This document shows, in pieces, positions 1 to 7,735 of a stretch of DNA of 64,000 nt. How positions within the stretch are numbered: position 1 is the stretch's first letter; each line of letters starts with the position of its first letter. This stretch comes from Streptomyces roseirectus. GTDB taxonomy: Bacteria > Actinomycetota > Actinomycetes > Streptomycetales > Streptomycetaceae. The notes below the pieces were generated by a model. It saw only the letters and a program-made list of their open reading frames with translations, did no database searches and was not told the DNA's origin. Where the stretch lies: positions 124,001-188,000 of the forward strand of contig NZ_CP060828.1 of the NCBI RefSeq assembly GCF_014489635.1, given 5' to 3'. A program made the position numbers and the translations under genes.

Positions 1-68
1 CGCGGATACGTGAGCCATGCCGGGATCCTAACCGACTCAGTCTCTTGAGCAAGTCGTTCGACAACAAG

Positions 69-95
69 GGCGGGGCCCCGGTCCGGGGCCCCGCC
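69..95 (-). terminator. Hairpin downstream of the SRPBCC gene
   Basis: A 12-bp perfect GC-only stem (69-80 with 84-95) and a 3-nt loop lie immediately downstream of the SRPBCC stop codon, which is read on the minus strand. There is no T-tract, as is usual in streptomycetes. It probably terminates the amine oxidase-SRPBCC transcript. Confidence 0.7.
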
Positions 96-97
96 GG

Positions 98-580
98 TCA
101 GGAGGCGGTCCTCGACGCCTCGGAGCGCAGCAGGGTGTCGAGGTTGGCCATGGACCTGCGCATCCCGGCGCGCATCGCGGGCTGCTGGATGGAGTCGAGG
201 AGCATGCCCAGCGGTCCGAGGCCGATGACGTACTCGACCTGGTACAGCATCTCGGTCATCTCCCGGCCGTCGCGCTGGAGCGGGTGGAACTCGAAGGTGT
301 TGACGACGTCCTGGAGCGGGGCGAATCCGGTGCCGGTGTCGACGCGGCGCCGGAAGGGCTCGATCTCCCGGACGGTCCACACCGAGTCGGTCCTGAGCGG
401 GCCGACGGTGCGGTTGCGCTCGGCGTAGGTCTTGCCGACGGTGGCGATGCCGTGGTGGTCGGTGACCTCGATGGCGCCGGCGACCCACTCGGCGTACCGG
501 TCGGTGCGGGCGACGACGTCCCACACGCGCCCGAGGGGGGCGTCGATGACGGCGGTCTCGGCGACGAGGAAACGGTTCAT
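98..580 (-). CDS. SRPBCC (polyketide cyclase/dehydrase-like) protein
   Basis: The product is 160 aa, the usual size for a single START/Bet v1-like hydrophobic-cavity domain. It opens with the typical pattern AETAVIDAPLGRVWDVVA, and ends in a long helix containing MRRSMANLDTLL. Family members bind or remodel hydrophobic ligands; nothing in the sequence tells which. The ATG at 580 has AAGGA 8 nt upstream. The gene lies 21 nt downstream of the flavin amine oxidase on the same strand, so the two are probably co-transcribed and may act on the same small molecule. Family assignment is secure; the function is unknown. Confidence 0.85.
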   Translation of the reverse strand: MNRFLVAETAVIDAPLGRVWDVVARTDRYAEWVAGAIEVTDHHGIATVGKTYAERNRTVGPLRTDSVWTVREIEPFRRRVDTGTGFAPLQDVVNTFEFHPLQRDGREMTEMLYQVEYVIGLGPLGMLLDSIQQPAMRAGMRRSMANLDTLLRSEASRTAS

Positions 581-601
581 GGCGGGGTTCCTTAACTGGT
601 G

Positions 602-1975
602 TCAGATCTGGTGGAGGAGCTCGGCGGCGGTGTGCTGTCCGGAGCGGACGGCGCCGTCCATGTAGCCGTTCCAGTAGGGGGAGAACTCGGCGCCCGCCCA
701 GTGCACACGCCCGTGCGGGCGGCCCATCCACTGGCCGTGGTCGGCGAGGACGCCGGGGGCGGCGACGGAGGTGGGGCCGCCCAGGGTCCACCGCTCGGCG
801 GTCCAGTCCTGCTCGACGTAGTCGACGGTGTCGAAGGCGCGGTCCCCGACGACCTGGGCGAAGCAGCGCAGGACGGCGCCGCGTCGTTCGGCGGCCGGGC
901 GGTGGGCCCACTTGCGCCACTCCTTGCCGCCGAGGAAGCCCATCAGCACGCCCGGTCCGCCGTCGGGCGGGGTGTTGTCGAACATCTCGCGGATCGGGGA
1001 CCCACCGCGCAGCAGGCCCATCCCGGACAGTCCGTCCTCGCGCCAGAACGGCTTGTCGTAGACGGCGACGCACTTCATGAGCGTGCCGAACGGGAGCCGT
1101 TGCAGGAGCTGGTCCTGCTGGGCCGGCAGCAGCGGGTCCCACACGATCCGGGAGGCGACGACCGGCGGTACGGCGACGACGACCCGGTCGGCCCGCCAGT
1201 CGCCGGCGTCGGAGACGACGGTGACGCCGGTGGAGTCCTGGCTGATGCGGCGCACGGGCGCCGAGAGGTGGACCCTGCCGTCGAGTTCCACGGCCATCCG
1301 CTGGGCGACGAGCTGTGATCCGCCGACGAACCGGCTGTCCTGGGCGCCGCCGGTGGTGCCGGTGCCGCGGTCCATCGTGCCGGGGTGGGTCTCGTCGCCG
1401 AACGTCGAGACGTACCAGAGGCTGAAGAGGGCGGAGGCGTCGCGGGCCTCGCCGCCGTAGGCGGAGTTCAGGAACAGGTTGATCATGTCGACGGCGTCGC
1501 CGGTGATCTCGGCCTTGCGCAGCCACGTCTCGTAGGTCATGCCGTCCAGCTCCCGGGCCTTCGCGGCCTCCCACGGCGCGTGCGGGGAGATCTTCGCGGC
1601 GGCCTGGCCGATGCGGGCCAGGGCGAGACCCATGTCGGGCAGGGCGAACAGGTCCGGCGGGATGTGGCCGCTGAACCGCTTGGCCTTGCCCTCGTTCACG
1701 TAGACGGTCTCGCCGGGGACGGCGGCCTGGTACGTGTCCACGCCGACCTCCTTGGCCAGCGCCAGGACGCGGTCCTGGGTCGGGCCGACGAACTGGCCGC
1801 CGATCTCGGTCACCCGGCCGTCGCCGAGGTGGTGGTTGAGGAGCCGACCGCCGACCCTCTCGCGGGCTTCCAGGACGGCCACGGACTTGCCGGCCGCCAC
1901 CAGTTCCCGGGCCGCCGTCAGACCGGCGAGTCCCGCGCCGACGACCACCACGTCCGTGTGCTGCGCGCTGTTCAT
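602..1975 (-). CDS. Flavin monoamine oxidase family protein
   Basis: The product is 457 aa and has the amine-oxidase layout. An N-terminal Rossmann FAD site (VVVGAGLAGLTAARELVAAG) is followed by the ERVGGR motif. The C-terminal FAD-contacting segment contains the pattern HWAGAE...GYMDGAVRSG. Family enzymes oxidise primary or secondary amines to imines with release of H2O2. The substrate cannot be predicted. ATG at 1975 is preferred over the upstream in-frame GTG at 1981, because the GAGGAG ribosome-binding site abuts the GTG but sits 5-6 nt before the ATG. No signal peptide is visible, so it is likely cytoplasmic. It is divergent from an MMPL exporter across a repeat-rich region at 2042-2102 and upstream of the SRPBCC gene, which suggests one regulon for making or removing an amine-containing compound. 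Confidence 0.88.
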   Translation of the reverse strand: MNSAQHTDVVVVGAGLAGLTAARELVAAGKSVAVLEARERVGGRLLNHHLGDGRVTEIGGQFVGPTQDRVLALAKEVGVDTYQAAVPGETVYVNEGKAKRFSGHIPPDLFALPDMGLALARIGQAAAKISPHAPWEAAKARELDGMTYETWLRKAEITGDAVDMINLFLNSAYGGEARDASALFSLWYVSTFGDETHPGTMDRGTGTTGGAQDSRFVGGSQLVAQRMAVELDGRVHLSAPVRRISQDSTGVTVVSDAGDWRADRVVVAVPPVVASRIVWDPLLPAQQDQLLQRLPFGTLMKCVAVYDKPFWREDGLSGMGLLRGGSPIREMFDNTPPDGGPGVLMGFLGGKEWRKWAHRPAAERRGAVLRCFAQVVGDRAFDTVDYVEQDWTAERWTLGGPTSVAAPGVLADHGQWMGRPHGRVHWAGAEFSPYWNGYMDGAVRSGQHTAAELLHQI

Positions 1976-2041
1976 GATCACTCCTCGTGAAGGGGGTGCG
2001 GCCGGAGCGGCGTGCTCCGGTGCCCCGAACCATACACACGA

Positions 2042-2102
2042 CTTGTTCGACTGACAAGAACGACTGCCTTTCTTAAGTGATTAGGTCAGTCGACAAGAAC
2101 GA
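2042..2102. promoter_or_regulatory. Repeat-rich divergent operator/promoter region
   Basis: Two copies of the 11-mer GACAAGAACGA lie at 2053-2063 and 2092-2102. An inverted pair, CTTGTTCGACTGAC at 2042-2055 and GTCAGTCGACAAG at 2085-2097, matches except for one extra T in the left arm. The elements sit between the divergent amine oxidase and MMPL genes, so they probably bind a TetR- or MarR-type repressor acting on both. No such regulator gene is visible inside the window next to them; it may lie left of position 1. Confidence 0.65.
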
Positions 2103-2177
2103 GTGCTAATGTCTGCCCCGCAACGGCTCGCCGCTCCCGGCGCGGCCGGATCCCCCTCACGCCCTCAGGAGTTCGCC

Positions 2178-4448
2178 ATGGCAGTCCTGCTCCATCGGCT
2201 GGGCCTCAGCGCCTACCGCCACCGCACCCTGGTGCTCGGCATCTGGCTCGCGGTGCTGGCCGCGCTCGTCACGTGTGTCGGCCTCTTCGGCGGCAAGCTC
2301 GACGACCGCTTCACCGTGCCGGGCACCGAGTCGCAGCACGCGCTGGACACCCTCGGCAGGACGCTGCCCGAAGCCTCGGGGGCCGGCGCCGAGATCGTCT
2401 TCACCGCTCCCCCGGGCCGCCGGGTCACCGACGCCCCTTACACCGCCGCCATCGCCGGGGCCGAGGCGGCGGCCGCGAAGGCGCCCCAGGTCAAGGCCGT
2501 CGTGGGACCGCGTCTGTCCGGCGCCGTGTCGGCCGACCGGAGCACGGCGATCGTCCAGGTGCAGTACTCGGTGCAGCGCGCCGAGGTGCGCCCCGCGTCC
2601 CTGGCGGCGATCGAAAGGGCGGCCGAGGCAGCCGAGAAGGACGGGCTCAGGACGTCGGTCGGCGGCAGCGCCTACGGCAGCAACGGCGTCCACATCGGCC
2701 CGTCCGAGATCATCGGTGTCGCGGTCGCCCTGCTCGTCCTCGTCGTCACCTTCGGCTCCCTGCTCGCCGCGGGCATGTCGCTGCTGACCGCGCTGGCGGG
2801 CGTGGCCGTGGGGCTCGCGGGACTGCTCGCCCTCACCCCGGCGGTAGGCATCTCCTCCACCGCCGTCACACTCGCGCTGATGCTGGGGCTGGCCGTGGGG
2901 ATCGACTACGTCCTGTTCATCCTGTCCCGCCACCGCCAGCAGCTCGCCCGCGGCGCCGACCCCCAGGAATCCGCCGCGCTGGCCAACGGCACGGCCGGCA
3001 GCGCGGTCGTCTTCGCCGGCGGCACGGTGATCATCGCCCTGGCCGCGCTCAGCGTCATCGGCATCCCGTTCCTGACCGTGATGGGGCTCGGCGCCGCCGG
3101 GGCCGTCCTCGTCGCGGTGCTGGCCGCGATCACCCTGGTCCCGGCCCTCGCCGGGTTCGCGGGCGGCCGGCTGACCCCGAAGCCCGCCGGCGAGGAGGCC
3201 GGGCGCGCCACCGACGCCGACGGCAGCGCCACCGACGACAACAGCGGCGCCACCGCCTCCGACGGCCACGCCGGCAAGGCGACGCTCGGCGCCCGCTGGG
3301 TGCGTGCCGTCGTCGCCAAGCCCCTGCTCACCGTCCTGGCCGTCGCCGGTGTCCTCGGCGCGCTCGCGCTCCCCGCGACGGACCTGCGCCTGGCCCTGCC
3401 GGACAACGGCTCGGCGCCGGTCGCCTCCAGCGAACGCAGGGCGTACGACACGGTCGGCGCCAAGTTCGGGCCCGGCTTCAACGGGCCGCTCCTGGTGCTG
3501 ACCCAGGCCCGCGAGGGGTCGGGGGCGCAGGCGGGCGAAGAGGTCGCGCGGAAGCTGCGCGGCATCCAGGGGGTCAGGGCCGTTCTGCCGCCCGTGGCCA
3601 CGCGCGAGCCCGGCCAGAGCATCGTCCAGGTCATCCCCGAGACCGGTCCCGACAGCGCCCGCACCGGACGGCTCGTCCAGGACATCCGCGCCGCGGCGCC
3701 GGGCATCCGCGCGGCCACCGGGGCGACGGTCGCGGTCACCGGCACCACCGCCGTCAACATCGACGTCTCCGACCGGCTCAGCGACTCCCTGCCGCCGTTC
3801 ATGGCGATCGTCGTCGGCCTCAGTCTGATCCTGCTCACCATGGTGTTCCGCTCGCTGCTCATCCCGCTGAAGGCGGCCGTCGGGTTCCTGCTGTCGGTGG
3901 CTGCCTCGCTGGGTACGGTCGTCGCGCTGTTCCAGTGGGGCTGGTTCGCGGACGCCCTCGGGCTCGCCCACACCGGGCCCGTCGTCAGCTTCCTGCCGAT
4001 CATCCTCGTCGGCGTGCTCTTCGGACTCGCCATGGACTACGAGGTGTTCCTCGTCTCCGGGATGCGCGAGGAGTGGGTGCGCACCGGCGTGGCCCGCGCC
4101 TCGGTGACCGACGGCGCGGGGCACAGTGTCCGCGTCGTGACCGCCGCCGCGCTGATCATGTTCACCGTCTTCGCCGGGTTCTTCCCGCTGGACGACGCGC
4201 TGATCAAGCCCATCGCCTTCGCGCTCGCCGTCGGCGTGGCCATCGACGCCTTCGCGGTCCGCCTGACCCTCGTCCCGGCGGTCCTCGCCCTCGCCGGACG
4301 GCACGCCTGGTGGCTCCCCGCCTGGCTCGACCGCGCCCTGCCCGACCTCGACGTCGAGGGCACCCGCCTGCACACGGCACCGGCGAACGATCAGCGCCTT
4401 TCACCTGAGTTGTCCGCTCCCGACCGTTGTAGGGATTCCGTTCGATGA
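2178..4448 (+). CDS. MMPL (RND-like) family transporter
   Basis: The product is 756 aa, with the MMPL arrangement of two halves, each one TM helix, a large extracytoplasmic loop and a group of about five TM helices. Diagnostic segments are TVPGTESQHALDTL near residue 50, GLAVGIDYVLFILSRHRQQL in the first half and FGLAMDYEVFLVSGMREEW in the second. The Asp-Tyr pairs in the TM segments are the proton-relay residues of the family. MMPL proteins export lipids, siderophores or drugs using the proton gradient. The reading frame stays open upstream to GTG 2103, but ATG 2178 has AGGAG in front and starts directly at the cytoplasmic tail before TM1. It is divergent from the amine oxidase and probably under the same operator. 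A short Asp/Ser/Gly/Ala-rich linker separates the two halves. Confidence 0.88.
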   Translation: MAVLLHRLGLSAYRHRTLVLGIWLAVLAALVTCVGLFGGKLDDRFTVPGTESQHALDTLGRTLPEASGAGAEIVFTAPPGRRVTDAPYTAAIAGAEAAAAKAPQVKAVVGPRLSGAVSADRSTAIVQVQYSVQRAEVRPASLAAIERAAEAAEKDGLRTSVGGSAYGSNGVHIGPSEIIGVAVALLVLVVTFGSLLAAGMSLLTALAGVAVGLAGLLALTPAVGISSTAVTLALMLGLAVGIDYVLFILSRHRQQLARGADPQESAALANGTAGSAVVFAGGTVIIALAALSVIGIPFLTVMGLGAAGAVLVAVLAAITLVPALAGFAGGRLTPKPAGEEAGRATDADGSATDDNSGATASDGHAGKATLGARWVRAVVAKPLLTVLAVAGVLGALALPATDLRLALPDNGSAPVASSERRAYDTVGAKFGPGFNGPLLVLTQAREGSGAQAGEEVARKLRGIQGVRAVLPPVATREPGQSIVQVIPETGPDSARTGRLVQDIRAAAPGIRAATGATVAVTGTTAVNIDVSDRLSDSLPPFMAIVVGLSLILLTMVFRSLLIPLKAAVGFLLSVAASLGTVVALFQWGWFADALGLAHTGPVVSFLPIILVGVLFGLAMDYEVFLVSGMREEWVRTGVARASVTDGAGHSVRVVTAAALIMFTVFAGFFPLDDALIKPIAFALAVGVAIDAFAVRLTLVPAVLALAGRHAWWLPAWLDRALPDLDVEGTRLHTAPANDQRLSPELSAPDRCRDSVR

Positions 4449-4482
4449 TCCGTCGAACAAGCCAACCGTCTACGGTGACCGG

Positions 4483-4710
4483 GTGCCGTTGTGGGAGCAC
4501 CGGAATCTCGTCAACGCGGTCGCGCAGCTCGCGGGGCGTGTCGTCGCCGGCGCGTCGCGGGACCACACGGTCAAGGTGGGCCGCCTCGGCCCAGGCGGCG
4601 CCACGGGCGTGCAGACGCTTCTCGGTCCCGACGAGTCCGGCGGCGGTGCCCGTCCCGTCGGGGTGCTGTCGTCGCTGCGTCGGGCCGATCTGCTGGCGGC
4701 GACCGTGTGA
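4483..4710 (+). CDS. Small hypothetical ORF, possibly a gene fragment
   Basis: This open frame of 75 codons starts at GTG 4483, has normal codon bias for the genome, and opens PLWEHRNLVNAVAQLAG. No domain was recognised and the C-terminus ends abruptly. It sits between a complete exporter gene and a decayed PucR regulator. It may therefore be the remnant of a longer gene rather than an intact small protein. An imperfect inverted GTTCGA/TCGAAC element at about 4440-4458 lies just upstream. Confidence 0.35.
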   Translation: MPLWEHRNLVNAVAQLAGRVVAGASRDHTVKVGRLGPGGATGVQTLLGPDESGGGARPVGVLSSLRRADLLAATV

Positions 4711-4723
4711 GGCGGGGTGGCGC

Positions 4724-5200
4724 TCACCCCGTCAGGGCCTCGGCGATCAAAGCCGCCGTCAGGGTCTGGGCGCCCCGGCCGCCGGTGGGGTCGTAGCCGG
4801 TGGCGTCGCCGATGCGGCTGAGGCGGTGGTCGAGGGTGCTGCGGTGGATGAAGAGAGTGCGGGCGGCCTTGTTCCCGCTGCAGTCGGCGTCGACGAACGC
4901 GGTCAGGGTGTCCCACAGGACCTGGTGGGCACGCAGGGGCCGGCCACGGCGGCCAGGTCGGTGTGCACCTTCTCGTTCAGGGTGACGGCGTATTCGACGA
5001 GGACGTCGGAGATGGTGTAGCGCGCACGATGTCGGCCAGTCTCGGGTCGCCCTCGGCGGCCCGGGTCAGCAGCTCGACCAGGTCGTCGGGTTCGTCGCCG
5101 GTCCATTCCTGTCCGGCGGCCCGCACCTTCGCCCTGAAGTCGGCGACCGTGTCCTCGTGGCGGTCACCGCCGCGATGGCCGAGCCGACCGGGCTGTCCCT
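4724..5200 (-). pseudogene. Decayed PucR/CdaR-type regulator, C-terminal part
   Basis: Minus-strand translation gives a PucR-type C-terminus split over three frames. The pieces in order are AAGQEWTGDEPDDLVELLTR, then RYTISDVLVEYAVTLNEKVH, then LWDTLTAFVDADCSGNKAAR followed by the helix-turn-helix FIHRSTLDHRLSRIGDATG, with a stop at 4724-4726. The first frame change is near 5025 (one base missing) and the second near 4935. Intact family members are about 400-550 aa and carry regulatory domains upstream, which are not recognisable here. It is either a true pseudogene or, less likely, a region with two sequencing errors. No function is expected. Confidence 0.7.
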
Positions 5201-5604
5201 GGGCGGGGTGCACCCGGTGGTGGCGATCCACTTTCCGCGCGGGAGGAGTCGTGCGCCGCGTCCACGACGCCGAGGACCGGGCTGACGCACAGTCACGTCC
5301 CGCGTCCACCACCGTCTTCGCCGGCATCTCATCGGCCTGCGCCCCCGCACAGGTGGGCGATCTGCAGCCACGGGCGCGGAGGGCAACCCCAGACATAGGA
5401 TCTCCGTCTTCCGAAAGCCGCACGGCAGAGCCATGAACACAGGCCGTGATCAGGCCAGTTGAGAGCGCGGGTCACATGCTTGCTTCGCATGCCGATCTGT
5501 ATCTCCCTTGATTCATGGGATGTCAGGGCTCAGGGGGTCGTGGTATCTGTCTGTACGTCTGTTCGTGGCTCGGCCCCAGCACTCGTTCGAAAGAAGGAGC
5601 TCGC

Positions 5605-6702
5605 ATGAGGAAGTCCTGGATTCTCCCCCTGGTCACGCTGGTCACCGCGGCGTTGGGGGTGGCGGCGGTGCCGGCTTCGGCGGCGCCGACCACGCCCCTG
5701 CGGGTGATGCCGTTGGGCGACTCGATCACGTGGGGGGTGGGGAGCAGCGACGGCAACGGCTACCGGGGGCTGTTGTGGGACAAGCTCATGGCGGACGGCC
5801 ATCCGCTGGACTTCGTGGGGACGGGGCGGGCGGGCTCGATGTCCGACCCGGACAACGAGGGGCACTCGGGGTACCGCATCGACCAGATATCCACGCTCGT
5901 CGACGCCGCGCTGACCCGCTACCGTCCGAACGTCGTGACGCTGAAGATCGGCACCAACGACCTCAACCAGAGCTACCAGGTGTCCACGGCCACCGCCCGG
6001 CTGAAGTCGCTGGTGAACCAGGTCACGGCCGCCGCCCCCGACGCGACCGTCCTCGTGGCGTCCCTGGTCGTGTCCACCAGCGGCAGCCTGGAGCAGTACC
6101 GCGCCGCCTACAACCAGGCGATCCCCGGCATCGTGAACGAGGCACGGGCCGCCGGGAAGCGGGTCGGGTACGTGGACATGAGCGCCCTGACGACGGCCGA
6201 CCTGGCCGACGCCCTGCACCCCAACGACGCCGGGTACCGCAAGATGGCCGACGCCTTCCTCCAGGGCATCCGCACCGCGGACAGCGCCAGCTGGCTGCGC
6301 GACCCCGCCCCCGCCCCGGCGCAGGTGCGCTCCGGCGTCACCGGCAAGTGCCTGGACGTCAGCGGAGCCGGCACCGCGAACGGGACCGCCGTCCAGACGT
6401 GGGCCTGCGGCGGCGGCTCGAACCAAATCTGGTCGGCCTACACCGACGGCACCCTGCGTTCGATGGGCAAGTGCCTGGACGCGGCGGGCGGCGGCACCGC
6501 CAACGGGACGAAGGTGCAGCTCTGGGCCTGTCACGGAGGCGCCGCGCAGGTGTGGCAGCCCTACAACGGCGGCTACCGCAACCCGGCCTCCGGACGCTGC
6601 CTGGACGTCCCGGGCTCCTCCACGGCCGACGGCACCCAGCTCCAGCTGTGGGACTGCCACGGCGGCGCGAACCAGAAGTGGACCACTTTGACCGCCGGCT
6701 GA
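5605..6702 (+). CDS. Secreted SGNH/GDSL esterase with ricin-type lectin domain
   Basis: The product is 365 aa. A Sec signal peptide (MRKSWILPLVTLVTAALG, cleavage after ASA near residue 26) precedes an SGNH hydrolase domain. Block I is PLGDSITWG with the nucleophile Ser near residue 40, block III is KIGTNDL, and block V is LHPNDAGY with the catalytic Asp/His. A C-terminal ricin B-type beta-trefoil (about 245-365) has three repeats, each with a GKCLD- or GRCLD-like start and a Q-x-W end. Such proteins de-esterify polysaccharides, and the trefoil anchors them to galactose- or xylose-containing polymers. Substrate is inferred only. ATG 5605 has AAGGAG 7 nt upstream; longer frames upstream lack a signal peptide at the true N-terminus. 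Confidence 0.9.
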   Translation: MRKSWILPLVTLVTAALGVAAVPASAAPTTPLRVMPLGDSITWGVGSSDGNGYRGLLWDKLMADGHPLDFVGTGRAGSMSDPDNEGHSGYRIDQISTLVDAALTRYRPNVVTLKIGTNDLNQSYQVSTATARLKSLVNQVTAAAPDATVLVASLVVSTSGSLEQYRAAYNQAIPGIVNEARAAGKRVGYVDMSALTTADLADALHPNDAGYRKMADAFLQGIRTADSASWLRDPAPAPAQVRSGVTGKCLDVSGAGTANGTAVQTWACGGGSNQIWSAYTDGTLRSMGKCLDAAGGGTANGTKVQLWACHGGAAQVWQPYNGGYRNPASGRCLDVPGSSTADGTQLQLWDCHGGANQKWTTLTAG

Positions 6703-6774
6703 CCCCCGCTCCCGGCAACCGCCGTGACCGCCCAGGCGCCGCCCGGCTCACGGACGGCGCCCACTGACCTGCCG

Positions 6775-7560
6775 TCAGGCCCCGGCCGCCTCGATGAACT
6801 CGCGGACAGCGGTGCCCGGGTCGCCCGAACGGACCAGCGCCTCGCCGACGAGGACGACGTCAGCGCCATGGCCGCGGTACTCGGCGACGTCCTTCGGACC
6901 GGTGACGCCGGACTCGGCGACCTTGACGGTGCCGTCCGGGATCCCGGTGACGAGGTCGGCGAACACACCCCGGTCGACCTCCAGGGTCGTCAGGTCACGC
7001 GCGTTGATCCCGACGAGCGCGGCGCCCGCGGCGACGGCGCGCCGTACCTCGTCGGCGGTGTGCGCCTCCACGAGCGGGGTGAGGCCGAGTTCCCCGCACA
7101 GGCCCATCAGGTCGGCCAGCTCGGCGTCGGCCAGCGAGACGACCATGAGGAGGGCGAGGTCGGCGCCGTGCGCGCGGGCCTCCCACAGCTGGTAGGGGTC
7201 GACGATGAAGTCCTTGCGCAGGACGGGCACGTCGACGCGGGCGCGGACGGCGTCGAGGTCGGCGAGGGAGCCGCCGAAGCGGCGCTGCTCGGTGAGGACG
7301 CTGATCGCGGCGGCGCCGCCGGCCGCGTACCGGGCGGCGAGGTCGGCGGGGTCGGGGATGTCCGCGAGGGCGCCCTTGCTGGGGCTCTTGCGCTTCACCT
7401 CGGCGATGATCGACACGCCGGGCGCGCGGAAGCCGGGCAGCGGGTCGAGCGCGGGCGCCGTGTCCGCCACCCGGGCCCGCAGTTCGGCGAGCGGCGTCGC
7501 CCGCTTGCGCTCCTCCAGGTCCTCCCGGACTCCCGCGAGGATCCCGTCCAGCACGCTCAT
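6775..7560 (-). CDS. trpC: Indole-3-glycerol-phosphate synthase
   Basis: This 261-aa single-domain TIM barrel catalyses ring closure of carboxyphenylamino-deoxyribulose phosphate to indole-3-glycerol phosphate in tryptophan biosynthesis. Visible family motifs are [44 protein letters not shown] and VAESGV, covering the catalytic Lys/Glu residues and the phosphate loop. ATG 7560 is preferred over ATG 7566 because AGGGAG is immediately adjacent to the latter. The gene stands alone: no trpA, trpB or trpM follows, although streptomycetes normally keep a trpC with those genes. It could be a relocated housekeeping gene or a second copy. Confidence 0.93.
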   Translation of the reverse strand: MSVLDGILAGVREDLEERKRATPLAELRARVADTAPALDPLPGFRAPGVSIIAEVKRKSPSKGALADIPDPADLAARYAAGGAAAISVLTEQRRFGGSLADLDAVRARVDVPVLRKDFIVDPYQLWEARAHGADLALLMVVSLADAELADLMGLCGELGLTPLVEAHTADEVRRAVAAGAALVGINARDLTTLEVDRGVFADLVTGIPDGTVKVAESGVTGPKDVAEYRGHGADVVLVGEALVRSGDPGTAVREFIEAAGA

Positions 7561-7735
7561 GGTCATCTCCCTGTCACACGTTCTGCCGCTCCGGCGCCGC
7601 GCGTGGCGGCGCCTGGAGGGCTGGTCGGTCCATTCGATCATGGCGTGGGCGGCGGCCGGGTTTCGGGGCGCGGCGCGCGAAGTTCTCGTGGATGCTCTGT
7701 GAAACGGGCATCGCTGTGGGACGGAGGCGTACCGC

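Noticed and set aside
43..68. Sequence resembling half of the 2042-2102 repeats near the left edge
   Set aside because: It shares only short words (GTTCGACA, ACAAG) and lies at the 3' end of a gene, so an operator is not supported.
2157..4373. A 738-codon open frame antisense to the MMPL gene
   Set aside because: Its product is Arg/Gly/Glu/Asp/His-rich with no domain; the complementary frame encodes a complete exporter. It is a GC-rich shadow frame.
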